This document shows, piece by piece, positions 22,451 to 33,105 of a stretch of DNA of 64,000 nucleotides. The notes beneath the pieces are model-generated. The model ran no database searches, was not told the DNA's origin, and saw only the letters and a program-made list of their open reading frames with translations. How positions within the stretch are numbered: position 1 is the stretch's first letter; each line of letters opens with the position of its first letter. A program made the position numbers and the translations under genes. The DNA comes from Pyrocephalus nanus (taxonomy: Eukaryota; Chordata; Aves; Passeriformes; Tyrannidae). The stretch lies in contig CM076272.1 in assembly GCA_038380795.1 (NCBI GenBank), positions 5,948,001 to 6,012,000 on the forward strand. Reading direction: 5' to 3'.

Positions 22451-25400
22451 TTAGGATTTGGGGTTTTTTTCAAAGTTTTGGTAACTCCATTGCTGTTTAT
22501 TTGGTTAATACAGAGCTGTTATTTTCCTTCTCCACACCTTTCACCTGAAGCCTCTTAATTTCAAAATTGTAAAGTAGCATGGAGAAAGCAGGCTGGCTTT
22601 TCTTTTCTACCAACCCCACTCCCTCTTTAATCGACATTTGTGTCTTGCTAAACTAAGACAACGTGGAAATTTGCTGTGCTGTTCCCTTTCCAGATATGTA
22701 GCAGGTGAGGGTCCAGCCCAGACACATATTCCCCTTTGGTGGGAAGAAGTTTATGGTTTGAGCTGGCTTAGACTAGTGTCTAAAGACAGAATAGGACCAT
22801 TCATCTTTTAATGCTGTCAAGGATACCACTTCCTAATCTGTCAGCAGTCTAGTGCTCAGGGTCTTCCTCATACATGGGATTTAAGAGGATGGTCTGTTAT
22901 TTCAGGATTCACTGTCATTGCTATGGTGCTGACTTTAAGCAAAACATGTTTGCAAAACCTGTGCAAATCAAAGGCCTCTGGTCTGAAAGTACTCCTGAAT
23001 GGTGTGGTGGCTTGGAAAATCAGAGACAAATATGCAAAGAATCTTCAAATTGGTCCAAAATGTTTCTTAAACAGAACAGTTATGTTACGGAAAATGTTGC
23101 TGTTACTCCATTATGCCTCTTCCAAATATTTTAAAAAAATAAAAAAGGTATTTTCTCTGGCAGGACTTGAGCTTTAGACTATAGATCAAACAGGTTCTTA
23201 CATTTTTCTGGCCTTTTTTTTTTTTAATTTTATTTTTTGTTTGATTTCTTTATAGTCCTATCAACATCTACTCATATTTCAGAGTGGTCTGGCCAACAGT
23301 CTTGATACAGAGACAAAAATCTTTAGTCTTATTCAGCTAAGATGGTAAGAGATCTATATTTTCATCCTGAAGTCTGGGGCTGTCCTCTTGCAGTACGTTA
23401 CAGGAGTTTTGTCTCAAGATTTTCAAAAGTTTCCGACGCTAAATAAGTAGTTAAATGCTTCTTCACTGGCATTGAGCTCTGTTTGAGCTCTTCTTTTCTG
23501 GAGCTGAAACTAAAATCAATGACTAAAATCAATGTAGCAATATTAATCCTCGTTCCTTTAATGTACCTGGATGCAGCAGGGAATTGGATTGGGGTTACAT
23601 GTAGCCAATTAAAGCCTATTGCAGCTGGGTTTGATGGTACCAAACTTTGTCCAACTGTGTGGCTGGAGAATGCAGCTGGTTTTTGCATTGCTTAAATTTG
23701 GCTTACTCTGCTGCAACATCCAGGCCTTTTTGGATGCCCTGTAATAAAAATACAACACTGCTAGTGCTCTGCTTTTACTATTAGTGAAGGTGTGAGTGCT
23801 AAAAATATGTCTTGCTTTCACGAGAATTTAAGCACAGACAATGCTGCAGAGAGCTCCTTTCTGTCTGGGTCTCATTTGTGTGATCTGTATCTGGAATTGA
23901 AAAGGGCCAGGAGGTTTCCACATAAACAAATCTTCAAAATCTTTGAGATTTCCATGATGTTTGCCTCCCTCCCCCCACCGCAGTCTCAGCTTTGATATTC
24001 TTTCTTTAAAGAAAGTTAGGCCTTAGCTGATTTAGTATCAAAGAAAACCTCAAATATGTGAAGTTGTATGTAGGGGATGTAGACAAAAGTTTGCACAGAG
24101 CTTGAAACAATAGCGGGAGATGTGAAGTACTGCCTTTGCCTCTATCAAATGTTAGCTCAGATATTTAGCAGAGGTGTCTAACTGTGTAGATTAAGTATTT
24201 AATTCCTTTTAAAAAGGAGTGAAAATACTAGAGACAGCAGGGCTTCTTGATGTGTGGTGGGAGGCATGTCATTTTGATGGCTCAAGGCAGTGGCATTTGG
24301 GAGTTGTTTTGGTTGTTGGTGTTACAAAGGAGAAGTCCAACAATAAACTTGGTTGGGACAGGAACCAAAGAGTGGGGATTTTAGATTTTTAGCATCTCTG
24401 AGGAGTAGTTTGTCCTGTAGGTAGAAAACCTGTCGCCCTCCATCCACATTCCTACTCTCACTATTATTAAATAGGAAAGCATTAAAAGACTTCCAAGACT
24501 GAAATGAGACACTTCTTCCTGGAGTCCTGAATGCTGAACTGGTTGGTTGGGTTGGGGTTTTTCTGCCCTGGTTGTCTATCGTTTCAATCCTTTTTTTTTT
24601 TTTAATAAACTGTTTTGAACCTGATCAAACAGGACTATTTATACATATCAATCTGTGGATATGAAAGGTGAGGAAGAAGAAAATAATTTTTTTATGAAGA
24701 ACAAAAATTACATCCACTTCACCTTGTTTGGCTCCTGTGCTCCATTTGATTCTTTAACTTAATTAGTTAATGACTCACTGGATGACTCAATGCAATTCAT
24801 TTTTTTTTTTTTTTACAGTATGCAGTTTTTCTACATTGAAAAGGTTCTTTCCTCTATTGTTCCTTTAAAAAAAAGGGCATTTAGCAGGTTTGGGCATTAG
24901 TACAGTCTATGCACACATCAAGTACATGCTTTCAAGCATAAAGCTGCTTAACCAAAGCAGAGTTTGAAGGTCAGCATAGAGATTTTTTAAGTAGAGAATG
25001 GATGTTAAGTACTTTGTTAAAATTCAAAACCAGTTCTACATTCAGACTTGTCTTTGTAAGAATAAGAATAAACAAAGAAAAGTGCAAATGAAGACCCCGT
25101 TTCTGATATACAGGATAAACACAGGTGATACAGATTTCTACTTCATTTCAAATTTGAGACCACAAGAGTGAGAACATTCTCTGATGGTGTTGGAGAGCAG
25201 TTCATTCCCTTAAATTTGCTGACAGTGCTTGAGAAAAGTTTGGTTTGTTTTGTTTAGAACCAGGGGTCAAGCAGTTCCAGAGTTTAATAACCCAAGATAG
25301 GGTTATTAAACAGACATATAGGCTATTTAGAACACTGGAACAAACTCAGAAAAGCTGGTGAAAGGAAGAGGAGAACTAATTTTCCCATAGGACACAAGAT

Positions 25401-25660
25401 CCCACAATAGGAGAAGGACTATGATGCCATTTGGAAGCCATTGCAGTTTTCTTTCAGGAATTGAGGACTCTAATTGTGTAGATTTCCATCATTCTATGGT
25501 TATTTCTTTGATTGGATTATAAACAATTCTGTTTACCATCCCTTTTTTACCTCAATGTGATTTATAAACCTCTTTTTTTTTTTTTTTTAACCAAATTTGA
25601 AGAAATCTCTTCAGTGAAAGAAGTAATAAGGACAGACAAAAAACCTTAATTGTGTACACC
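22451..25660. other. Intergenic, no gene recognised
   Basis: AT-rich non-coding sequence. Long T runs occur at about 23213-23224, 24591-24603, 24801-24816 and 25569-25588. No splice-bounded exon or repeat family could be supported; the frames of 60-96 codons at 22874-23995 overlap on both strands. Confidence 0.6.
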
Positions 25661-27053
25661 TGTCGTGGTTTTGCCTTGGCTTAATTTGCTTTTCACCCCC
25701 CACACAATTACTACTAGTTGAGAGAAGGTCTTTGCAGACAAAAGAGAGACAGGATTTGGGGAAAATAGTATAAACATTTATTACTAGTAAAACAAGAACT
25801 ACTAACAAATCAAAAACCAAAGAACCATATCTACAACAATTTCCATTCAAGTTAAAGTGTTATATATTTACAGAAATACTCCCCCCCCCCCCCCTTTATA
25901 CCAGTCCAAGGAGGAGAAGTAGTTTCAGTCTCCATTTTCAGAGTTCCAGCTCTCTCTCTCCAGTAACAAATTTTCGGTAGCAGCAGCATTCTCGTTGCAG
26001 CTGGAACTTTTTCTCTCTCTCTCTCTTGCTCTGTGTCAGCTTCCAGGGCTGAGCTTACCCTCCTCCTGGGCTAAGACTGAAGGCTGGGAGTTACCCAGGT
26101 CCTGAAGGGTCTTTCTTCCATAGGCTTGCAAGGAGACACTTGCTTACTATGGATCTTCACCACAAGGTACAGGGGATAATGGTTTAAGAGTTCACCCCTG
26201 TTTCCCTATGGAGGTCCCTCCCCATGGGAGAAACAGTCCTTGATAGACTTCTCGGCATGGGTCTAGCACGGATCCACACACGCACGGATCCCAACATCTC
26301 ACATGGGCCGTCTCGCTCCAGCATGAGATTTTTTTCTTCTCATAAAGTTATAAATCTTTAACAGCAGTATGGATCCACACACACACGGATCCCAAGCTTA
26401 TTCGAGCCATCTTTGCTCCAGCATAAGCATCATTTCTTTCAAAGGTCACAAAGACTTCAACAGGACTCTGCCTCACCTCAGTCTTCATGAAGTCTTAGTT
26501 CTCTGGTACATCTACAGGCTCCTCTGTGAGCTGCATGGGGAGTTTCCTTACTCCAATAAACTTTTACAAGTAGCAGGGATTACTTTTCAGTCTTTTCCCT
26601 GCTGGAGAGAGAGACTGAAAAGGGAAGAAGCAGCTCTCCCCCCTTCGAATTTCTTCTCTCTCCTCTGGCTGCCAGCTTCGACCTTGGAAGTTCCTTATCT
26701 CTTCGCTGAAATTTCTCTGCAGCGGTTTCTCCTCCAAGTAGTCAGTCTTTTTAAAGTTTTTTTTTTCTTTACTCTCTTACAAGACAGAAGGGAGGACTTC
26801 AGTGCCGCACCTGCCTCCCCCCCCCCAGCCCAAGCTGGGGGAGGAGAGGGCCTTGGCCCTCTTCGGGCTCGCCGCCCTTCTACATGGCTACCGCTCCTAA
26901 TTTCAACTACCCAACCAGTCTTCTTTTCCGTTTTCTTAAAGATGTAATTAGCAAAGGCATCACTGGACTTTTGATTGGCCTTTTTTGTCCGGAAATTACC
27001 TGGACAAAACCATCCTCAGCCCCAGGGATGGGCTGGTGGGCAAAACCACGACA
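25661..27053 (-). repeat. 3' LTR, full length (1393 bp)
   Basis: The + strand ends are TGTCGTGGTTTTGCC and GGGCAAAACCACGACA, a near-perfect inverted terminal pair of about 15 bases, longer than the usual TG...CA. On the minus strand, TATAAA (25895-25900 on +) lies next to a 14-G run, and AATAAA (25777-25782 on +) follows 113 bp later, defining a long U3 and a short R-U5. It contains a CT-rich microsatellite (about 26012-26029) and a 101-bp tandem duplication (26270-26470). It is about 160 bp longer than its relative at 6550, and the duplication explains most of the difference. The 192-codon frame at 26369-26947 is antisense to the element and not conserved. Confidence 0.93.
26270..26470 (-). 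repeat. 101-bp tandem duplication in U3
   Basis: Two diverged copies begin with GGATCCACACAC at 26270 and 26371, continue with CACGGATCCCAA, a GCTCCAGCAT segment, and end near TTTAACAG / TTCAACAG. The solo LTR at 6550-7783 has one unit at about 7096-7188. Duplicated U3 blocks in retroviral LTRs are often enhancer repeats; that function here is inference. Confidence 0.8.
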
Positions 27054-27068
27054 ATTCCCCCCTTCGCC
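27054..27068 (-). other. Polypurine tract (plus-strand primer site)
   Basis: On the minus strand the purine-rich string GAAGGGGGGAAT lies directly before the 3' LTR start TGTCGTGG. Retroviral polypurine tracts occupy exactly this position and prime second-strand synthesis. Confidence 0.85.
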
Positions 27069-27348
27069 TTTGCGAATTACACTTTAAGAAATTTTAAATT
27101 TTACAATTAAGCATACAACTATAAATAAACAAGTTATAACTAAAAATTATTCTATTAAAACTTAAGACAATATCACTATAATACTTAATTCTATTATTGT
27201 GCTTTTATCACAACTACAGTACACATAGTCAGTTTATTTTTGTCTGCAGACCTTCTCCCAGTTATCTCAAAATTATTATGTCTGATCCTCACACGAGGCA
27301 CTAAAAACGTTGGGGTTTGATTTGGCTACTGCCTCTTTAGGCAGTCTC
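27069..27348 (-). other. Short non-coding interior of the LTR element
   Basis: About 280 bp between polypurine tract and primer site. It is very AT-rich in its left two thirds and shows no open frame of retroviral type. Near 27238-27262 it contains TTTTTGTCTGCAGACCTTCT, which resembles the reverse complement of the LTR segment near 25720-25745, so part of the interior may be an inverted scrap of LTR. Confidence 0.7.
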
Positions 27349-27366
27349 TGCCCGCATTCTCCACCA
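27349..27366 (-). other. Primer binding site matching tRNA-Ala 3' end
   Basis: On the minus strand the 18 bases TGGTGGAGAATGCGGGCA follow the 5' LTR end after a TTTTT spacer. They are the exact complement of the last 18 nucleotides (CCA included) of the tRNA-Ala(AGC) type that I recall (ending GCCCGCATTCTCCACCA). The match stops at position 18, the normal primer site length. It is a primer site, not a tRNA gene. Confidence 0.82.
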
Positions 27367-27371
27367 AAAAA

Positions 27372-27669
27372 TGTCGTGGTTTTGCCTTGGCTTAATTTGC
27401 TTTTCACCCCCCACACAATTACTACTAGTTGAGAGAAGGTCTTTGCAGACAAAAGAGAGACAGGATTTGGGGAAAATAGTATAAACATTTATTACTAGTA
27501 AAACAAGAACTACTAACAAATCAAAAACCAAAGAACCATATCTACAACAATTTCCATTCAAGTTAAAGTGTTATATATTTACAGAAATACTCCCCCCCCC
27601 CTTTATACCAGTCCAGGGAGGAGAAGTAGTTTCAGTCTCCATTTTCAGAGTTCCAGCTCTCTCTCTCCA
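27372..27669 (-). repeat. 5' LTR, truncated (298 bp retained)
   Basis: It keeps the R-U5 part and the start of U3, with TATAAA (27602-27607 on +) and AATAAA (27488-27493 on +). It matches 25661-25962 with one substitution (A to G near 27615) and a C run of 10 instead of 14. Homology ends at CTCTCTCTCCA, at 27669. The missing roughly 1.1 kb of U3 removes the element's own enhancer region from this copy. Confidence 0.92.
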
Positions 27670-30600
27670 ATGCTGCAGTTGTCAGTCAACAGTTTGAGCA
27701 ACTGGGTGGAATAGGCAGGGACTTGCACCAGTTGTCTTGAGGATGATTTGCTTAGCAGAGTTTCCCTCAGTTTACTGTTGACTTTCAAGTGTTTCCAAAT
27801 TCTTCATTCCAGAGGTCCCACCTGAAAAATTTCAAGTGAAGTTTCAAAAACAGTTAAATATGTGTATGCAGTTTTCCAGGAGCCTTCAAGAAATAAATGA
27901 GATTGATTTATCGTCCCATTTGGAAGACTAGTAAATGAGTGAATTGTGCCAGCTCCAGGAGTTCAGGAAAAGGTAAAGTAGCATCACAGTAACTTGAAAA
28001 CCTTTTTCTACATGTTCATAAGGGTTTCTACAAGGTTCTTAAGGGCCCTGTCCCAAAAGTAAAAGACCAAGACTATAAGATTGGATGTTGGAAGTGAGAA
28101 ATAAAAAAAAGAAAGGCAAAGCCAGTCTTGAAATTCTGAGGTCAGTCCTATAGATTTTAGAATAAATCTCTTCTGTTAGTTTTGTTTTTCTCTGCAATAG
28201 AAGGTTTCAGATACACTCTGTTGATTTCTTCCCTTTAGAGGACATGAAATTCCCTATGTATTATTTATACTAGATAAACCTATTTGATTATTCCTCCCCT
28301 TGCAAAAATTGCTGATGTGATTGCTGTCACAAAGAACAAAGATTCACTTCCTCTTATCTTGCAGGATTTTGGAGAAAAAGAGTGTTCTATTTGCTTACTT
28401 TGTGCCTTAGGAAACCTTCAGAAAGTTCTTTGGGATTTTGTGGTTGTTGGTTGAGTTTTCTTGTTTGGTTGTTTTGGTTGGGGGGAGGGTGGGTTATTTT
28501 TTGTTTGTTTGTTGGGTGATGTTTGTTTATTTGGGGGTTGCTTTTTTTTGTTTTGTGGGTTTTTTCAATGACGGTGAAAAGGAAGAAAAGCTGTAAAGGA
28601 AGAAAAGTGGGATGTTAAGGAATCTTGTAAGGAATGGAATTTGAAGGATGGATTTGATTCTTTCTAAGACGTTAGAAATGTTTTCCCCTTGACTCTTAAA
28701 GTGTTCTTTTAGCTTTTCTCTTTAAAAGCATAAATATGTGTGCACAGACACTGTGTGTTTAATATGTAAGAGTAATGTCTTTTCCATGTTTTTCCATAAG
28801 TTCTGCTATCTTACAAAACCTATATATTTTACAGGTGGAGAGAGTAAGAAACTTAATAAAAAGCATGCTAGATAATAGCTTTCTTGGAACTCTTGGATCA
28901 TTTTGTCCAAGATCAGGCACATCTGTGTGATTTCACTGACTCTGCCTGGGGAATAGCAGGTTCTCCAAGAATCTTGACTCTGTTCAGGAGGAAGCTGTCC
29001 AAGAGCACTAAGAGCAAAGCTAAAGACAGCCTGTGAGCACAGCATGTAGGACCAAAATATCAGAGAGCTTTTGGAACTCTCCCTTGGAAGGGCTTGCCTG
29101 CTCCAAATGCTTGACTTGGGGATGAAATATGGCTCAGAGCATTGATCTCTTAAGAATCAAGGAAATGGAAAGTAAATGATGGGGGAGACTAATGTGTAAT
29201 TAGAATTGTAGTGGTGATTTTTCTTTTTTTTTCAACAAAACATTGTTCTTCTCAGGGCCAAGCAATAGTTCAGGTAACTGCTAAAGATTTGCAGAGCATT
29301 TTTCTTGGCACTGGGTAGTAGGTTTTATTATTTTCAAACATAGTGACACTTGTTCATAGCACCAAGAGTCCTGTTACCACTACTGCTTTTGTTGATTGAG
29401 ACAGGATCAGATTGGACAAGCATTAGAGAAGAAAGGGACAGAGACAAAAAGAATTATTTTATTCTGTCCGGCATTCCTCCAAAGTGATACACAAGAAAGT
29501 AAAGAAGTTTTTTCTTCCATTTCAAGTATCCTAGAGATACAGTCATACGTAATGATGGAATTAGTTCTTTAAATATCTGTAATACTTTTGATAGTCTCCT
29601 AAAAGTTTTGAAGGAATAACTATGAAGGGAACATGTGAAGACTGTAAGTCAGGACTAAACTGTTATGAACATACCAACATTCTGGAATTTTGCAGGTGTT
29701 GGTAGAAGGCATTCCAGAAACTGTGCTAATGTAGCATTTGTGGCTTGACTGTGAGGCAATATCTGCTGTGTTTCCTTCTCCTACAATGCCAGTTGTTCCA
29801 CACCTGAAGTTTCACAGTATTTAGATTTCCAATTCCAAAATCAGTGAATTACTCTCAAGTAGTCAAATATCATGTTTAAGATCACACACTAATTACATGG
29901 CCAAGGTAGGAGGAGAGGCAAGTATTTTGGCTCATCAATCCACATTCTAATCTTTACACTGTACTTGCCACACTTCTATTAATAGTTACCAAATCTACAT
30001 CTTTATCAAAGCAAGCTGTTCCTCAGGTTGATCTTTCATAGAGATACCAATATTTGGTACTGCTGGATATGATTCCCAAGGATGTGATGATACTTTGTTG
30101 AAAGAAGATAATAATTTTAAATTAATATCTGAAAAACAATTTCCTTATGTTTCTAATCTGGATTAGCTACATAATGACAGTTTTTCCTTTCAGTGGAAGA
30201 AGTAGTTTATGTGTGATAGCGAAACTAGAAAGAACTTCCTTGAACTCAGCTCATTGCCAGGACTCATTTGAATGAATGTATTTTTACTGGTAGATACTGA
30301 TTGTTTTTCTGTTGCCTTGGGGACAGGTTCTAAACAACCTGGCCCAGGATCAGTCAGCTGTGCTTTGAGCAAGTGTTGCACCAGATGAAGCTCTGAGAGT
30401 TCTGTTGTTCTCTATTGTTAATAGGAGCAGAATTAGATTTCCAGTTGTATTGTCCTGTCTTAGAGTCCCTCTTATTAGCCCTCTTCAACAAAAATTACTT
30501 TTCGTATTTAAACTGATGCTAAAATCGTGTTTAAGCAATTCTAAGCAGGTTTTTAACTTGAAACAGACATTCTTTTTGTCAGTGTTCCCCTGAAATAACA

Positions 30601-30980
30601 TTTACTTATCTATTACTAATGGATTTTGAAAATGTATGAGTAATCATTAACTCAATTTCATTAATTTCACCATGACCTTTTATGATTGTTATTTGTAGTT
30701 GAAAATAGCCAAGCAGCTGTGATGAATTTGATTAAGGAAATTAATGTAACATTCCTTCATTTTCCACGTGTTGTAACTGTGTGTTGATTTTTTTTTAATC
30801 TTACATTGTTAATGCACTGAAGAAAAAAAGATTTGTGAGAACTCCCAGATCAAGTTCAAAGCTGGACAGGCTTCAGGTTTTCTGGCTGCTACCTGCAGGT
30901 CTTCCACTGCTAACTTAGGATTGTTTATGAGCTTCAGATTGGTGCAAAGCAATGATTTCTTGCTAAGTGCCAGTTGGTGT
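27670..30980. other. Intergenic, no gene recognised
   Basis: Non-coding. It includes a G/T-only-like tract at about 28430-28566 on the + strand. No exon, RNA gene or repeat family could be supported. Confidence 0.6.
28430..28566 (+). repeat. G/T-rich low-complexity tract
   Basis: About 135 bases composed almost only of T and G, with TTTG/GTTT and TTGGTTG units and a GGGGGGAGGGTGGG core. The complementary strand would be an A/C tract. It is irregular rather than a clean microsatellite. Confidence 0.7.
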
Positions 30981-30984
30981 TGGC

Positions 30985-31132
30985 AGACCTTTCAGCATCC
31001 CTATTGCCCTTCTCTGGCCTTGCTCCAGCATCTCAATCTCTTTCCTGAACTGAGGGGCCCGGAATTGGACACAGCACTTGAGGTATGGCCTCACCAGTGC
31101 CAAGAACAGAGGGACAAACACTTCCTTAGTAG
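30985..31132 (-). mobile_element. CR1 LINE internal/3' fragment
   Basis: On the + strand it reads TTGCCCTTCTCTGGCCTTGC, then CTCCAGCATCTCAAT, GAGGGGCCCGGAATTGGACA and GGCCTCACCAGTGCCAAG, which is the reverse complement of the conserved CR1 3' region (end of the reverse transcriptase part). The CR1 tail is not attached. It is an old truncated copy with no coding capacity. Confidence 0.88.
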
Positions 31133-33029
31133 GGAATCAGTGAATGGGTGTCTAGAGAAGGACCTGGAAGGCACATGCTGAGATGGCTTTGGAGCCAGTT
31201 AGTAGGATTAATGCCTTCTCAGGTTATAATACAGAATATTGTTTGTGAAACATTATCTGAACGCTGCGGTTGGGGCTGCAGTTTCAGCTTAGACTGCAGC
31301 AGGGGAAAGGAAGGGCTTTGCTGTACTGCTTTACCTAATGGGCAGGACTAGGTTGTCCTGGAATGAAGGAAAAAGAAAATCACAGAATGGTTTCTGCTGT
31401 TTAGTTTAGTGAAAACTGCAAGAAGAATGGTGTTTAGTTATATGGTGCTAATTTAGGGCACCTGAGTTTGCTTCCCAGAGAGCTGGGCAGGCTCTTCAGT
31501 CTCTCTGTTTCCCTCACAAATTCTGTCTGGGGTTTGTCTTACTCTTGCTAGGCTGTCAGGGATGGTGGTTTGCACTTGACATTTGTACTTGTCTGGCATT
31601 ATGGGTCTTGATTTTTCTCAAGGCTCTTAGAACACTACTGCTGCTTCTAATTTTTAGAAGGTCTCTTTAAACCTGAACTAGTGTAGAAAATACAATTGTG
31701 TAGCCTTTTCTGATTCCTTACTGGCCAGTAACACCTGAAGAAAATGTTTGGCAATTGTAGTCCAGTTGTTAGTAGACAGATCTCTCTCCCTCTCTCTTGC
31801 AAAGTCTGCGTGTGCAAGTGGACTCTTTCCTTGGCAATCTCCTCAGCTAAGTGAGGCATAAGCATCCTCTTCCTGGTTACATATTTGAGGAAGAATTGCA
31901 TTTGCTTTCTGACTAGCAGAGCAAAATTCTGAAAAAGGACAGGAATCAGTATACCTTCTAAAGATTAACACAACAGACATGTCCTCTCTGTTCTATGAAT
32001 GCAGTTGTGCTTTCTGGACATCTACTCTTCTAGAAATCAGAAAGATTCATGAGAGTAAGTATAAGTGGCACTTGAAGGGATTTTGCTGCTGCTTTTGCCA
32101 GATGACAGCCAGAGACTGGCTTGCTGATAACACAGTATGTGGGGTGCACATAACAACTAATAGAGTTCAATTTAGGAGAGTCTGGTTATTTCATTGCCAT
32201 TCAATACTTGTTGCAATCAGTAGTTTTTGTATGATTTTAGGATTAAGATTAACATAGCATATTACATTAATAAAAGGGAAGGAGAAATGTGAATTTACAA
32301 TATGCTCCATGCTCTTGTATGGGCCTTCTTGGCACCATCAACAGAAATGCACCGATTTAGATCACTGAGAAATCTGACCTTCTATTTCATTGACTTTTTT
32401 TAACCCTTTAAACAATGAGAGACAAAATGAGTTGAAGTCAAAATTATTCCCATGGGTTCTGTGGCAAAGTGGCTTTGCCTAATGTTATGAATTACACAAG
32501 TTTAATATCTGGCAAGAAGAAAACTATGTGTATGCTAGGAAAATTATCTCTTGCTGATATGAAGTGTCAAAAATATTGCAGCAGAATCACAGATGAATGT
32601 GGGTTTGCTGCCAGTATACACAAGGGCAAAGTGTTCAGAACCACTTGGAGAACTGGCATTAATCTGGCACATTCTGCACTTAATTTACAGTTGCATCCAT
32701 CAGAACTAGCAATAAGTGATTTCTATGACGTAAACAAGGATAAAGAGAAGAAAATAATCTGAAATTATGTGAGTAAAGATGTAGGGTCCAGTTGCATAAC
32801 AGCAAAAACCAGGGGCAGCTGCTGAGGGTGACTGCCCTCACAGCAGCTTTCTGAAAGTCTGCAGACACCATTACACATTCTGAAGAAGCATTGGGAATAA
32901 AAGATCACTAGATGTGTTTTTCTAAGCTGTTAAATGCTCGTAATGGAACTTCATTTAAATTTTGAAGTTCTCAGGAATAGTGATATATTTTGACAATTTG
33001 AATGCAAACCTTAGCACAATGTAGTCATG

Positions 33030-33105
33030 GCTAGGCCTCGCGAACAAAGATTTGGGAAGGGCTCTACCCACGCTTGCTACAGGCGCGCTGATGGCTAAAG
33101 CACAG
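33030..33105. other. Short CpG-dense segment, identity unknown
   Basis: A block of about 75 bases containing GGCCTCGCGAACAAAG, CCACGCTTGC and GGCGCGCTGATGG, with several CpGs in an otherwise CpG-poor region. It looks like a distinct inserted or conserved unit. I cannot name it. Confidence 0.4.

Larger units (their letters stand above)
25661..27669 (-). mobile_element. Young, internally minimal LTR retrotransposon, 5' end truncated
   Basis: In minus orientation the order is truncated 5' LTR (27372-27669), 5-base spacer, primer binding site (27349-27366), short AT-rich interior, polypurine tract (27054-27068) and full 3' LTR (25661-27053). The interior totals 318 bp and has no gag, pol or env sequence. 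Where they overlap, the two LTRs differ by one substitution and a C-run of 14 versus 10, so insertion was recent. The right side is cut: LTR homology stops at 27669 and unrelated sequence follows, so the second TSD copy is missing. The left flank is ACACC. It belongs to the same family as the solo LTR at 6550. It may be a non-autonomous element mobilised in trans, or a provirus that lost its interior. The exact class is undecided. Confidence 0.9.

Noticed and set aside
26369..26947. 192-codon + strand open frame
   Set aside because: It lies antisense inside the LTR. The related LTR at 6550 keeps only parts of the same frame, broken by indels, so there is no selection for a protein.
27349..27366. 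Possible tRNA gene remnant
   Set aside because: Only 18 bases match a tRNA 3' end, including the CCA that is not genome-encoded in eukaryotes. Its position after an LTR identifies it as a primer binding site.
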